This document shows positions 26,780 to 35,348 of a stretch of 64,000 nt of DNA, piece after piece. This DNA is from CAYNST01 sp964641175 (lineage in GTDB: Bacteria; Pseudomonadota; Gammaproteobacteria; Pseudomonadales; Cellvibrionaceae). Below the pieces are notes generated by a model. That model saw only the letters and a program-made list of their open reading frames with translations, ran no database searches and was not told the origin of the DNA. The position numbers and the translations under genes are program-made. The first letter of the stretch is position 1, and every line of letters begins with the position of its first letter. The DNA lies in the NCBI GenBank assembly GCA_964641175.1, contig CAZXLJ010000001.1, positions 1-64,000 of the forward strand, written 5' to 3'.

Positions 26780-27901
26780 ATGTCGAACGCTACCGCCCTG
26801 GACACGGAAAGTCTGCTGCTTCCCGTAATTCCTGCCGACTTTCGCGGCGATTCTGCTGCCAGCGCATCCGGCTCCGATCCGCGTCATGACCCTTCGATTG
26901 ATTCGCTCTATCAGCGCCTGAGATCCGCACGCAACGCCGCCCGCAGTGCCGAGCGCAGTCAGCTTTTTTCCGAACCCGGCCCGGACAGTTCCGCACACTG
27001 GCGAACTGTTGTTGAATTGACACCCGTATTCCTCTCAACAGTTGCAAAAGACCTTGAAGTGGCATGCTGGTACACCGAGGCACAGCTACGTGAGCAGGGG
27101 TTGTCCGGGCTGTCCCGGGGCTTCAGTCTCATTCTCGGACTGATCGACCAGTTCTGGGAGTCTCTCTATCCCCTCCCTGATGAAGACGGAATGGAAACCC
27201 GACTCGCCCCGCTCGCCGGCCTCAATGGCGAGGGAACCGAAGGCGTTCTTATTGCTCCTATCCGCAATACGCTAATCACCCAGGGCCGCACGGTCGGCCC
27301 ATTCAGCTACTGGGATTATTACCAGGCAATTGAAACGGCGCGAATACCCGACGAAAAAAGCCGTCAGGAAAAGATACTGCGCCTTGGCCACTCTCTGGAA
27401 TCCGTAGAACAGGCCGCGCGGGAATCCGACACCGGATTTTTTATCGCACTCAGAAATGATCTTGAAAACTGCCTGGACCTGTTCAGGCAAATTGGTCTAC
27501 GTCTGACGGCAAATTGCGGCCTTCTCGAAGCACCACCGACACGTAATGTCCTGAACGTTCTGGAAGAATGTCTGGCGGCGGTAACAGTCCTTGGGGGAGA
27601 CAGGTTTCCGGCAGCCCGGCCGGAAGCGCCGCCTGGATTATCGGAACCGGTAGAAAATACGGTCCAGACCACGCAGGCGGCAAACTTGCAGCCAATGGCA
27701 TGTGCACGCGAACAGGCGCTGCAGCAAATCCTGACGCTAGCGGATTATTTTCGCCGGACTGAACCCCACTCACCGCTTTCGTATCTTCTGGCCAAAGCGG
27801 TCGCCTGGGGCAACCTGCCCCTTCACGAGCTGATGAAAGAGCTGATTACCGACCCCGCCTCATTAAAACATTACAGCGCAATGACAGGACTCGACGATTA
27901 A
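26780..27901 (+). CDS. tssA: T6SS assembly cap protein TssA
   Basis: 373 residues. The N-terminal ImpA domain is clear: WRTVVELTPVFLSTVAKDLEVACWYTEA, then GLSGLSRGFSLILGLIDQFWESLYP and an APLAGLNGEG segment. The C-terminal part is shorter and ends in a helical domain (YLLAKAVAWGNLPLHELMKELI). A ribosome site (AAGGA) lies 8 bp before the start. TssA docks at the baseplate and primes sheath polymerisation. First gene of the plus-strand block. Confidence 0.94.
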   Translation: MSNATALDTESLLLPVIPADFRGDSAASASGSDPRHDPSIDSLYQRLRSARNAARSAERSQLFSEPGPDSSAHWRTVVELTPVFLSTVAKDLEVACWYTEAQLREQGLSGLSRGFSLILGLIDQFWESLYPLPDEDGMETRLAPLAGLNGEGTEGVLIAPIRNTLITQGRTVGPFSYWDYYQAIETARIPDEKSRQEKILRLGHSLESVEQAARESDTGFFIALRNDLENCLDLFRQIGLRLTANCGLLEAPPTRNVLNVLEECLAAVTVLGGDRFPAARPEAPPGLSEPVENTVQTTQAANLQPMACAREQALQQILTLADYFRRTEPHSPLSYLLAKAVAWGNLPLHELMKELITDPASLKHYSAMTGLDD

Positions 27902-27955
27902 TCCCGAGGTTCGTGATTACTACGGAACTGCGGCCCGCGTCCGCAAGTGTATTAA

Positions 27956-27984
27956 CCCGGCATTGTCACTGTGGCAATACCGGG
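27956..27984. promoter_or_regulatory. Stem-loop between tssA and tssB
   Basis: CCCGGCATTG pairs with CAATACCGGG with one mismatch around a 9-nt loop, 18 bp before the tssB start. No T-run follows, so it is more likely an RNA processing or stability element than a terminator. Confidence 0.4.
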
Positions 27985-28002
27985 CTCACAAGGAGATAAA
28001 CG

Positions 28003-28515
28003 ATGAAAGACAGCATTCACGAAAAACTCAAGCGGGTTCGCAAACCGCGGGTGCACATTACCTACGATCTGGAAACCAATGGCAGTATCGAGGCAAAGGA
28101 GCTTCCATTTGTCATGGGTGTCATGGGCGATTATTCCGGCGATAACGTCGATGAAAAGAAGCCGATGAAGGAGCGGAAATTCTCTCAGGTCGATGCAGAT
28201 AATTTTAGCGAACTGATGACCCGGATCAGTCCCCGCCTCAATCTGCAGGTCGATAATGCATTGAGCGATGACGATACGCGCATGTCCGTATCCCTTGAAT
28301 TCAAAACCATGGAAGATTTCGAACCGCATAAGCTGGTGGAGCAGGTGGAACCGCTTCGGCACCTTCTAGACACCCGTAATCGCCTGCGGGATTTGCTGAC
28401 TAAAGCCGACCGTTCGGACGACCTGGAAAAAATTCTGGAAGACATACTGAAAAATACAGACGCTCTTGCGAACTTTTCCGCGCAGCTGGACGCCCCTGAA
28501 GCTACAGGAGTTTAA
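28003..28515 (+). CDS. tssB: T6SS sheath small subunit TssB
   Basis: 170 residues with the canonical TssB core: VHITYDLETNGSIEAKELPFVMGVMGDYSG near 20-48, DNFSELMTRISPRL, LEFKTMEDFEPHKLVEQVEPL and LRDLLTKADRS. A very strong AAGGAG ribosome site precedes it. TssB pairs with TssC to form the contractile sheath. Separated from tssC by 5 bp. Confidence 0.97.
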   Translation: MKDSIHEKLKRVRKPRVHITYDLETNGSIEAKELPFVMGVMGDYSGDNVDEKKPMKERKFSQVDADNFSELMTRISPRLNLQVDNALSDDDTRMSVSLEFKTMEDFEPHKLVEQVEPLRHLLDTRNRLRDLLTKADRSDDLEKILEDILKNTDALANFSAQLDAPEATGV

Positions 28516-28520
28516 ATATT

Positions 28521-30008
28521 ATGATGACAGAGCAAAGCGCAACCGCTTCCGCACAAAAAGACACCCTTGAACACTCGCTGCTGGATCAGGCCCTGGCCGC
28601 CACACGGCAGACACCGCCGGACGAAGCGAAAACGATGTTGCGGGCGCTAACGGAAGAGGCGCTGAAAGGAACCGTCGTCTGGGACAAGAATCTACCACTA
28701 ACCATCAATGCCGCAATCAAGGAAATCGACCGAAGCATCTCAAGGCAGTTGTCGTTGATCATGCATGACCCGAAATTCCGGAAACTCGAAGGCTCATGGC
28801 GCGGTCTTCAGCATCTGGTGCACGCTTCCGAAAGCAGCAGCCAACAGAAAATACGAGTTCTGAACATCGCCAAGCGTGAGCTATCGAAGGACCTGGAGCG
28901 CGCCGTCGAGTTTGATCAAAGTCAGATATTCAAGAAAATCTATGAAAGTGAATTCGGCACTGCAGGCGGCGAGCCCTATGCGGTACTGATTGGGGACTTC
29001 GAGTTTTCCGCGCATCCAGAGGACATTTCGTTGCTAAACAAAATGGCCAGCGTGGCTGCCGCCGGATTTTGCCCATTTATATCAGCGGCCGCGCCTCAGA
29101 TGTTTGGCTTTGAACAGTTTACCGATCTGTCCCGCCCCCGCGATCTGGAGAAGATTTTTGAATCTGCCGAATATATTCAGTGGCGATCCTTCCGTCAGTC
29201 CGAAGATGCACGCTTCGTTTCCCTCACCCTTCCGCGCGTCCTGGCTCGAGCACCCTACGGCAAAACAACGCGGCAGGTTGAGGCCTTCGATTTCGAGGAG
29301 ATTGAACCTGGACCGGATGGACGTCCTCTTCCGGCAAACCATGAAGAATATTGCTGGATGAATGCCGCCTATGCCATGGGTGGGGTCATTCACCGCGCCT
29401 ACGCTGAATACGGCTGGTGCACCAGCATTCGTGGCGCCGAGGGTGGAGGCAAGGTCAAGGGGCTTCCGTGTCACACTTTTGTCAGCGACGATGGCGACCT
29501 TGATCAGAAATGCCCCACAGAGATCGGCATCACCGACCGACGCGAAGCGGAACTCAGCAAACTGGGATTTCTCCCCATCTGCCATTACAAGAATACCGAT
29601 TACGCGGTATTTTTCGGAGCCCAGACTGTACAGAAGCCCCAGAGGTATGCTGAGCCTGACGCGACTGCTAATGCGGCCATTTCCGCCCGTCTTCCTTACA
29701 TCATGGCTACCGCACGCGTCGCCCATTTTCTGAAGGTTATGGCCCGCGACAAAGTTGGCAGCTTTATGGAAGCCCATGAAGCCGAAGCCTGGCTGAACCG
29801 CTGGATCAAGCAGTATGTGAACTCCTCTCCCGGTGCCAGTGCAGAGATGAAAGCACGCTTCCCTCTTGCGGAAGCCCGGATTGAAGTGAAGGAAATTCCC
29901 GGGCAGCCCGGTGCCTATAGCGCGGTAGCCTGGCTAAAACCCTGGCTGCAGATGGAGGAACTCACAGCCTCCCTGCGACTCGTCGCCAGCATTCCGAAGG
30001 CGGGTTAG
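28521..30008 (+). CDS. tssC: T6SS sheath large subunit TssC
   Basis: 495 residues, a full-length TssC. Signatures include LSLIMHDPKFRKLEGSWRGL, KIYESEFGTAGGEPYAVLIGD, GFCPFISAA, FVSLTLPRVLARAPYG, WMNAAYAMG, TEIGITDRREAELSKLGF and VAHFLKVMARDKVGSF. Its length and preserved conserved blocks, and its position after tssB, make it the main sheath subunit. A second TssC gene follows after 275 bp. Confidence 0.97.
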   Translation: MMTEQSATASAQKDTLEHSLLDQALAATRQTPPDEAKTMLRALTEEALKGTVVWDKNLPLTINAAIKEIDRSISRQLSLIMHDPKFRKLEGSWRGLQHLVHASESSSQQKIRVLNIAKRELSKDLERAVEFDQSQIFKKIYESEFGTAGGEPYAVLIGDFEFSAHPEDISLLNKMASVAAAGFCPFISAAAPQMFGFEQFTDLSRPRDLEKIFESAEYIQWRSFRQSEDARFVSLTLPRVLARAPYGKTTRQVEAFDFEEIEPGPDGRPLPANHEEYCWMNAAYAMGGVIHRAYAEYGWCTSIRGAEGGGKVKGLPCHTFVSDDGDLDQKCPTEIGITDRREAELSKLGFLPICHYKNTDYAVFFGAQTVQKPQRYAEPDATANAAISARLPYIMATARVAHFLKVMARDKVGSFMEAHEAEAWLNRWIKQYVNSSPGASAEMKARFPLAEARIEVKEIPGQPGAYSAVAWLKPWLQMEELTASLRLVASIPKAG

Positions 30009-30133
30009 CGCTCAGGCTCCCCGGACGTGGCGGGAATACGTTGTTGTTGAGTCCACAGAACCTTTGATCAAGTGCGATTAGTTCGCAAAATGGATGGAGC
30101 CTTGCGTTTCATAAATCGCCTTTCGGGTTGACT

Positions 30134-30157
30134 GCCGAAGCGTCGGTTCGGCTTTCT
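30134..30157 (+). terminator. Possible weak terminator between tssC and the second tssC
   Basis: GCCGAA-N7-TTCGGC followed by TTTCT. A short stem and short T-tract could partly end transcription after tssC, giving more sheath protein than downstream baseplate proteins. Weak by itself. Confidence 0.35.
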
Positions 30158-30283
30158 CGTGCAGACGCTGGCCCGGTTTGATTTCAGGTCCCTGGCTTGT
30201 CCGGCATCGGAACTGAAGAGCACCGCCAGGATCAGAAACCTTGGCTACGTTGAGCCAGGTTCAATAATCAAGGATAGATTTTC

Positions 30284-31711
30284 ATGCAGTCCATGCGCTT
30301 AGCATCCCAAACATATTTCGCAAACGAAGAAGCTCATCTACTCGAAGTACGTGTTGGCATCGAAGCCCGACAATGTCGTGAACTGAGAATACGTCTGGCC
30401 AGCCAGATCGCAATTATTGATGAGCTGGTTGACAGGCAGATCAATCTGATTCTTCACGATCCGGCATTTCAGGCTTTGGAAGCGTCCTGGCGCGGACTCT
30501 GGTATTTGGCCGAAAAAGCACGGAGTGCTCCCAATGTAAGATTGAAGTGTTTGAACGCAAGCTGGCCGGAAGTCGCACGAGATCTGGGGCGCGCCATAGA
30601 ATTCGACCAGAGCGTGCTATTTCACAAGATACACAATGAAGAATTTGGTACGCCAGGCGGTGAACCATTCGGGGTAATTCTTGGCGATTATGAGATAGTC
30701 CACAAGCGCCACCTGCATCACCCGGATGACATGGAAGTGGTAGACCGGATGGCGCAGATTGCCGCTGCTGCATTCTGTCCATTCATCACTGGTGTATCGC
30801 CGGCGTTTTTTGGCCTGGAGATCTTTCAGCAATTACGTTCGACGTCGGATCTGGACAGCGTATTCAGGCACCCGGAATACCGACGGTGGCATGAATTGCG
30901 CCGCAAAACGGACAGTCGCTTCGTCGGACTCGTCTTTCCGCGTGTGCTGATGCGGCATTTATACCGCGCCTCGGGCGGGGCGTCACAAAAATCCGGCTTC
31001 CAGGAAAAGGTCACCCACAAGCGGGTGCAGGATTACTGCTGGGGCAATGCTGTCTATGCGTTTGGTGGTTTACTGATCCGTGAATTTGCCAACACAGGCT
31101 GGTTTGGTCATATCCGTGGCGTACCTCAGGATCAGGCCTGTGGGGGCCTTGTGAATGATTTTCTTCCCGAAACTTTTGGTCATGCAAACGCGGACATCGG
31201 CATGAAACCCCTTGTCGAAATCGTCATTACAGAAACGCTTGAACGCAAGCTCACTGCATGTGGATTTATCCCGCTCTCTCAATGTTACGACCTGCCGTTG
31301 GCAGCGTTCTTCAGCAATTCATCTATTCACGCGCTTGATCGCGAACATTCGGGACAGGGCTCGAAACACAAGTTGTCGGCGCAATTGCAATATGTGCTCT
31401 GTGGTTCCAGGGTGGCTCATTACATCAAAGTGATGATCCGGGACAAAATCGGTTCATTTATGACGACGACGCAATGTGAAGACCATATTCGACAATGGCT
31501 TTTTCGCTACACCACCGGTCGTTGCGACCTGGATTGGGAAACACAGGCCCGCTTCCCGCTGCGGGAAGCGTCGGTCAGGGTCTCGGAGCTTCGCGGAAAG
31601 CCTGGGCATTTCCAGTGCTTGATAAGGCTTGTGCCGCACTACCAGAATGATCAGATGGATGCGGAGCTGGAACTGGTGACCGAATTTGTCCAGCAGGGCG
31701 CGCTGGCATGA
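30284..31711 (+). CDS. tssC2: Second TssC-family sheath protein (TssC2), at the hcp position
   Basis: 475 residues of the same family as the upstream TssC: INLILHDPAFQALEASWRGLWY, FHKIHNEEFGTPGGEPFGVILGD, AFCPFITGVSPAFFGLE, FVGLVFPRVLMRHLY, YCWGNAVYAFGG and VAHYIKVMIRDKIGSF. It is clearly diverged, and no second tssB accompanies it. Agrobacterium and Rhizobium T6SS clusters also carry two adjacent tssC-type genes. Here it replaces hcp and tagJ of the H1-type order. It may be a baseplate-end or regulatory sheath subunit; function unknown. Its stop overlaps the tssE start (ATGA). Confidence 0.92.
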   Translation: MQSMRLASQTYFANEEAHLLEVRVGIEARQCRELRIRLASQIAIIDELVDRQINLILHDPAFQALEASWRGLWYLAEKARSAPNVRLKCLNASWPEVARDLGRAIEFDQSVLFHKIHNEEFGTPGGEPFGVILGDYEIVHKRHLHHPDDMEVVDRMAQIAAAAFCPFITGVSPAFFGLEIFQQLRSTSDLDSVFRHPEYRRWHELRRKTDSRFVGLVFPRVLMRHLYRASGGASQKSGFQEKVTHKRVQDYCWGNAVYAFGGLLIREFANTGWFGHIRGVPQDQACGGLVNDFLPETFGHANADIGMKPLVEIVITETLERKLTACGFIPLSQCYDLPLAAFFSNSSIHALDREHSGQGSKHKLSAQLQYVLCGSRVAHYIKVMIRDKIGSFMTTTQCEDHIRQWLFRYTTGRCDLDWETQARFPLREASVRVSELRGKPGHFQCLIRLVPHYQNDQMDAELELVTEFVQQGALA

Positions 31712-32199
31712 ACAGATATCGTCAATCTCCCCGACTGTCACTGCTCGACCGGCTGATAGATATGGATGCGGGACTCTCGCCGCGTTCGACCCGGTCAGGG
31801 GCCGATGAGAGCGGTTCACACGCCTGCCTCGGGCGAGACCTGGAAAATCTGCTGAACAGCCGCTGCCGGGTGCTGTCTCCCCCGGGCATGCATCCCCATC
31901 TGCAGCAGAGTCTTCTTGTCTACGGGCTGCGGGATCTCGTTACGGTTAATCTGAGTGATGCGAAATCGCGGCAGGATTTCGCAGAAGAAGTGCAGCGTCT
32001 GATCCACCGGTTCGAGCCGCGGCTGGTCCGGGTGCAGGTCAGTTTTCCACCGCAATTTCAGGAAGCAACGGGTCATTCCGTGCGCTTTCGCATCGACGCC
32101 CTGATCCTGCAGGATCCCGCGCCCGAACCCGTCATTTTTAATTCAGTAATGGAACCCGGGTCCTGTTCGGTCAGGGTCGAGGAAGCGTTTTATGTCTGA
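31708..32199 (+). CDS. tssE: T6SS baseplate protein TssE (gp25-like)
   Basis: 163 residues, homologous to phage T4 gp25. The core is visible in DLENLLNSRC, GLRDLVTVNLSD, IHRFEPRLVRVQVSF and VRFRIDALI. Translationally coupled at both ends: its ATG overlaps the tssC2 stop and its last codons overlap the tssF start. It begins with a ~40-residue N-terminal part (SLLDRLID) typical of TssE. Confidence 0.93.
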   Translation: MNRYRQSPRLSLLDRLIDMDAGLSPRSTRSGADESGSHACLGRDLENLLNSRCRVLSPPGMHPHLQQSLLVYGLRDLVTVNLSDAKSRQDFAEEVQRLIHRFEPRLVRVQVSFPPQFQEATGHSVRFRIDALILQDPAPEPVIFNSVMEPGSCSVRVEEAFYV

Positions 32200-34024
32200 C
32201 CCACTGCTTCCGTATTATGAACAGGAGCTCGCATACATTCGCCAGCAGGGTGTCCGCTTCGCCGAAGAACATCCGAAGGTCGCGGGCCATATTGGTTTTA
32301 AAAAAGATTCGGTGGACGACCCCCACGCCGCGCGCCTGATTGAAAGTGTTGCGTATCTGAATGCCCGCATCCATCACAAGCTGGACGATGAATTTTCTGA
32401 GCTGAGCAACGCATTCCTCGATCTGGCCTTCCCGCATTACCTTCGTCCGCTTCCGTCCATGGCTATTGTCCAGTTCGTTCCGGATCCGGAACAAATAGAA
32501 AGCGTCCACACTATTCCTGCTGGCATCCAGCTGGAAACCGATCCCGTCCTGGGAGATTCCTGCACCTTTACCAGTGCCTATCCCGTCGAATTATTGCCGG
32601 TCTCCCTTGTCGATGCACGCTATTCGGGTGCACCTTTTACGACGCCTTGCGCGCAAAACATTCAAGGGGCACGCGCTGTTCTGCAACTGCAGTTTGAAAG
32701 TTTTAATCAAACCGTTTCCATCGGGCATGCGGGGATTACGAGAATCCGGCTGTTTCTGGATGATCAACCTCAGTTCAGTCATATTCTGTACCAGCTGCTC
32801 CTTAATCAGTGCCTGCAGATGGTGCTGACAAGAGAAGATCGTGACCTTCATCCGGTCATTGTCGGAGCGAATGGCATCAAGCCAGTCGGATTTTCTGACA
32901 AGGAAGGACTTCTGCCCTACCCTGAAAATTCGTTTCCGGGATACCGGTTGGTCACTGAATATTTCGCATTTCCCGAGAAATTCCTTTTTATCGACCTGGA
33001 ATTTGAAGCAGACGTTTTGTACAGCTTCGACCAGCGGCTCAATATCCACTTTTATCTGAATACTTTCGTACCCACGCTTGTACCCCAGGTCTCGCGGGAC
33101 AGTTTCGCGCTGGGTTGCGCACCGGTCGTTAATCTTTTCAGCCAGCAGGCGGATCCGGTGCGGGTTGACCACACGCAACTTGAATATCCCGTCATTGTGG
33201 ATTCCAGACGACCCCGGGATTTTGAGGTGTATGCCGTCGAAAAAGTCACCGCGATCAGCGGCTCTGGAACCGCCGCAGAGTGCCTGCCGTTTTACGGCAC
33301 CGGCTACCGTGACCGGAGCGCGGAGAGTCCAGCGTTTTGGCGCTTGCACCGGCGCAGCGCAAAGCTTGGCAATCTTGAACGCGATGACGGCACCGATGTT
33401 TTCATTTCCATTTCCGATCGAAAATTCAACCCGATTGAAGCGACGGGTTATACATTGATGATAAGAACTATAGCCAGCAACCGCGATCGGCCAGCCGGAC
33501 TGGACTTCGGACGCGGACGCCTCAAATTGCAATGCGTAGACGGGTCACCACCCTGCTCCAGTATTCACGCGCTCACGCAACCGACGCGCTGCCTGCGGCC
33601 TCCTCTTGACCGAAGCGTTCAATGGAACCTGATCACACATTTAAATCTGAACTCGCGATCACTAACGGGACAACCGGACAATGCTGAAGCGCTTCGTGAA
33701 CTGCTGGGGCTGTACGATTTCAAGAATCACTCGGCCAATCGGAACATCATTGAGGCCATCACGCGAGTGCACAGCAGCCCGGCCACGGCGGCCGTTACTG
33801 TCGATGGCCGGTTGGCTTTCTGTCGCGGCATGGAGGTGGAAGTGGAACTCGACGAATCCCGCCTGATTGGCAGCAGCGCTTATTTGTTCGCCAGTGTTCT
33901 GGAACATTTTTTTGCAGCCTGCTGTCCTGTCAACTCATTTACTCGCACGCTGATAAAGCTCAAACACAAGGAAGGATACTTAAAAAAATGTCCCCCAAGA
34001 AGCGGCAGCAAAACCCTGCTTTAA
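32192..34024 (+). CDS. tssF: T6SS baseplate protein TssF
   Basis: 610 residues, normal for TssF (VasA/ImpG). The start MSDPLLPYYEQELAYIRQQG, FAEEHPKVAGHIG and LDDEFSELSNAFLDLAFPHYLRPLPSM are family hallmarks; later FPEKFLFIDLEFE and WNLITHLNLN blocks are also present. Together with TssG it forms the baseplate wedge. The start (GAGGAAG ribosome site) lies inside the end of tssE, and its end overlaps tssG by 37 bp. Confidence 0.95.
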   Translation: MSDPLLPYYEQELAYIRQQGVRFAEEHPKVAGHIGFKKDSVDDPHAARLIESVAYLNARIHHKLDDEFSELSNAFLDLAFPHYLRPLPSMAIVQFVPDPEQIESVHTIPAGIQLETDPVLGDSCTFTSAYPVELLPVSLVDARYSGAPFTTPCAQNIQGARAVLQLQFESFNQTVSIGHAGITRIRLFLDDQPQFSHILYQLLLNQCLQMVLTREDRDLHPVIVGANGIKPVGFSDKEGLLPYPENSFPGYRLVTEYFAFPEKFLFIDLEFEADVLYSFDQRLNIHFYLNTFVPTLVPQVSRDSFALGCAPVVNLFSQQADPVRVDHTQLEYPVIVDSRRPRDFEVYAVEKVTAISGSGTAAECLPFYGTGYRDRSAESPAFWRLHRRSAKLGNLERDDGTDVFISISDRKFNPIEATGYTLMIRTIASNRDRPAGLDFGRGRLKLQCVDGSPPCSSIHALTQPTRCLRPPLDRSVQWNLITHLNLNSRSLTGQPDNAEALRELLGLYDFKNHSANRNIIEAITRVHSSPATAAVTVDGRLAFCRGMEVEVELDESRLIGSSAYLFASVLEHFFAACCPVNSFTRTLIKLKHKEGYLKKCPPRSGSKTLL

Positions 34025-35330
34025 TCCGGCAGATTCTCGATCATCCGGGTCATTTTAATTTCTGGCAGGCGGCAAGAATTCTGGAGCGTGCAGCCCGGCT
34101 CTCGCAGGAACAATCCACCTGCTCCCCGGACTCCTCCAGTGCGGTGGAACCGTCTCCTCACCAGTTCGCGCAGTGGGTTCGATTCACCGGCAGCGCATCG
34201 ATGGGTTTCCCGTCTACCGATATCGATGAAATTCTGCCTGAACTTCCTTCCCGGTCCGTTAAAAATGCGGTCTGCTATCGAGTGAGCAGCCGGATTCTCA
34301 GCTTTCTGGGTGCCACCGGAGTCCTGCCGTTTCATTACACCGAATTCGTACTCGAACGACTCCAGCTTAAAGACATGGCACTACTGGATTTTCTGGATAT
34401 TTTTCATCACCGGATGATGACCCTCTATTACCGCGCCGGTATTAAATTCCGGATCGCGCCTGCATATGAATATTTTCCGGCGCCGCATTCCCGTGATGCC
34501 TATGCACAGGATGTCTCTGAGCGCGCTTCATCCGCGAATTGTTCATCTTTCCCCAACGCTGTTGTCCCNNNNNNNNNNNNNNNNNNNNNNNNNNNNNNNN
34601 NNNNNNNNNNNNNNNNNNNNNNNNNNNNNNNNNNNNNNNNNNNNNNNNNNNNNNNNNNNNNNNNNNNNTTGTCCCGAATGCTGTTGTCCCGAATGCTGTT
34701 GGCCATCATGTCAGGTTTCGGAATGCCGGTGCCTGTGATCACCATTCGCAGACGCTGTTTGCCCTTGCCGGCCTGACGCTGGCGGACCGGCGTGGATTGT
34801 CAGTCTGCCCCGAATCCCTGTTGTATTACGCGGGAATTTTCAGTCAAAAGGTGCGCAGCGCCGTCGGCCTCAGAAAGTTTCTGGGCCATTATTTCCGCGT
34901 GGGGGTCGAGATCGAAGAATTTGTCGCCTCCTGGCAACCCTGTCCCGACGAATACCGGTCGCAGCTGACAGGTCTCGCAATCGGCGCCGCAGGCAACAGT
35001 CGACTGGGTGGATGCAGCGTTCTGGGTCATCGGCTCTGGTCAGTTCAAAACAAGGTTCGCCTTGTGATTGGACCGCTCGACGGCGCGCAGGCCAGGTTTT
35101 TTGCACCGGGTTCCACAGGTCTGCGACAGCTTGATGAGTTGGCGCGCCTATACGCGGGCGCCGAAGCTGTTTTCGAGTACGTCCTGCGAATCGCCTCGGA
35201 ATATATACCGCTTAAAACGCCGTTGCAGCGCCAGGCATCACTACAGCTCGGCTGGAATATCTGGCTTGCGCGCCGCTGTCACGACCATCCCCACTTCGAT
35301 CTGCCGGTATCGGTCAATGGAATTAGCTGA
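33988..35330 (+). CDS. tssG: T6SS baseplate protein TssG, interrupted by a scaffold gap in a tandem repeat
   Basis: The first part (33988-34568) shows the TssG pattern: FNFWQAARILERA, a WVRFTGSASMGFPSTDI block and FLGATGVLPFHYTEFVLER, then LDFLDIFHHRMMTLYYRA. After the gap the frame shifts relative to the N count and continues LYYAGIFSQKVRSAVGLRKFL to the stop at 35330, with the usual C-terminal LGWNIWLARR. At least ~414 residues are visible against ~340 usually. The extra length includes a pentapeptide repeat (PNAVV) that surrounds the gap. It is one gene, not a pseudogene, as far as can be judged: the frame change is explained by the placeholder gap. Confidence 0.88.
34552..34700 (+). repeat. 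15-bp tandem repeat encoding PNAVV around the tssG gap
   Basis: One unit before the gap (34552-34566) and two after it, with consensus CCGAATGCTGTTGTC, all in the reading frame of tssG. The true copy number is hidden by the 100-N gap; the repeat is the likely reason for the gap. Confidence 0.85.
34569..34668. other. Scaffold gap of 100 N inside tssG
   Basis: Placeholder gap of likely arbitrary length, lying inside the PNAVV-encoding tandem repeat. Confidence 0.95.
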
Positions 35331-35348
35331 ACTTCAAAGGAATGCATC

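Noticed and set aside
33988..35330. tssG as a frameshifted pseudogene
   Set aside because: The frame change coincides with a 100-N placeholder gap in a tandem repeat; both parts are intact TssG sequence.
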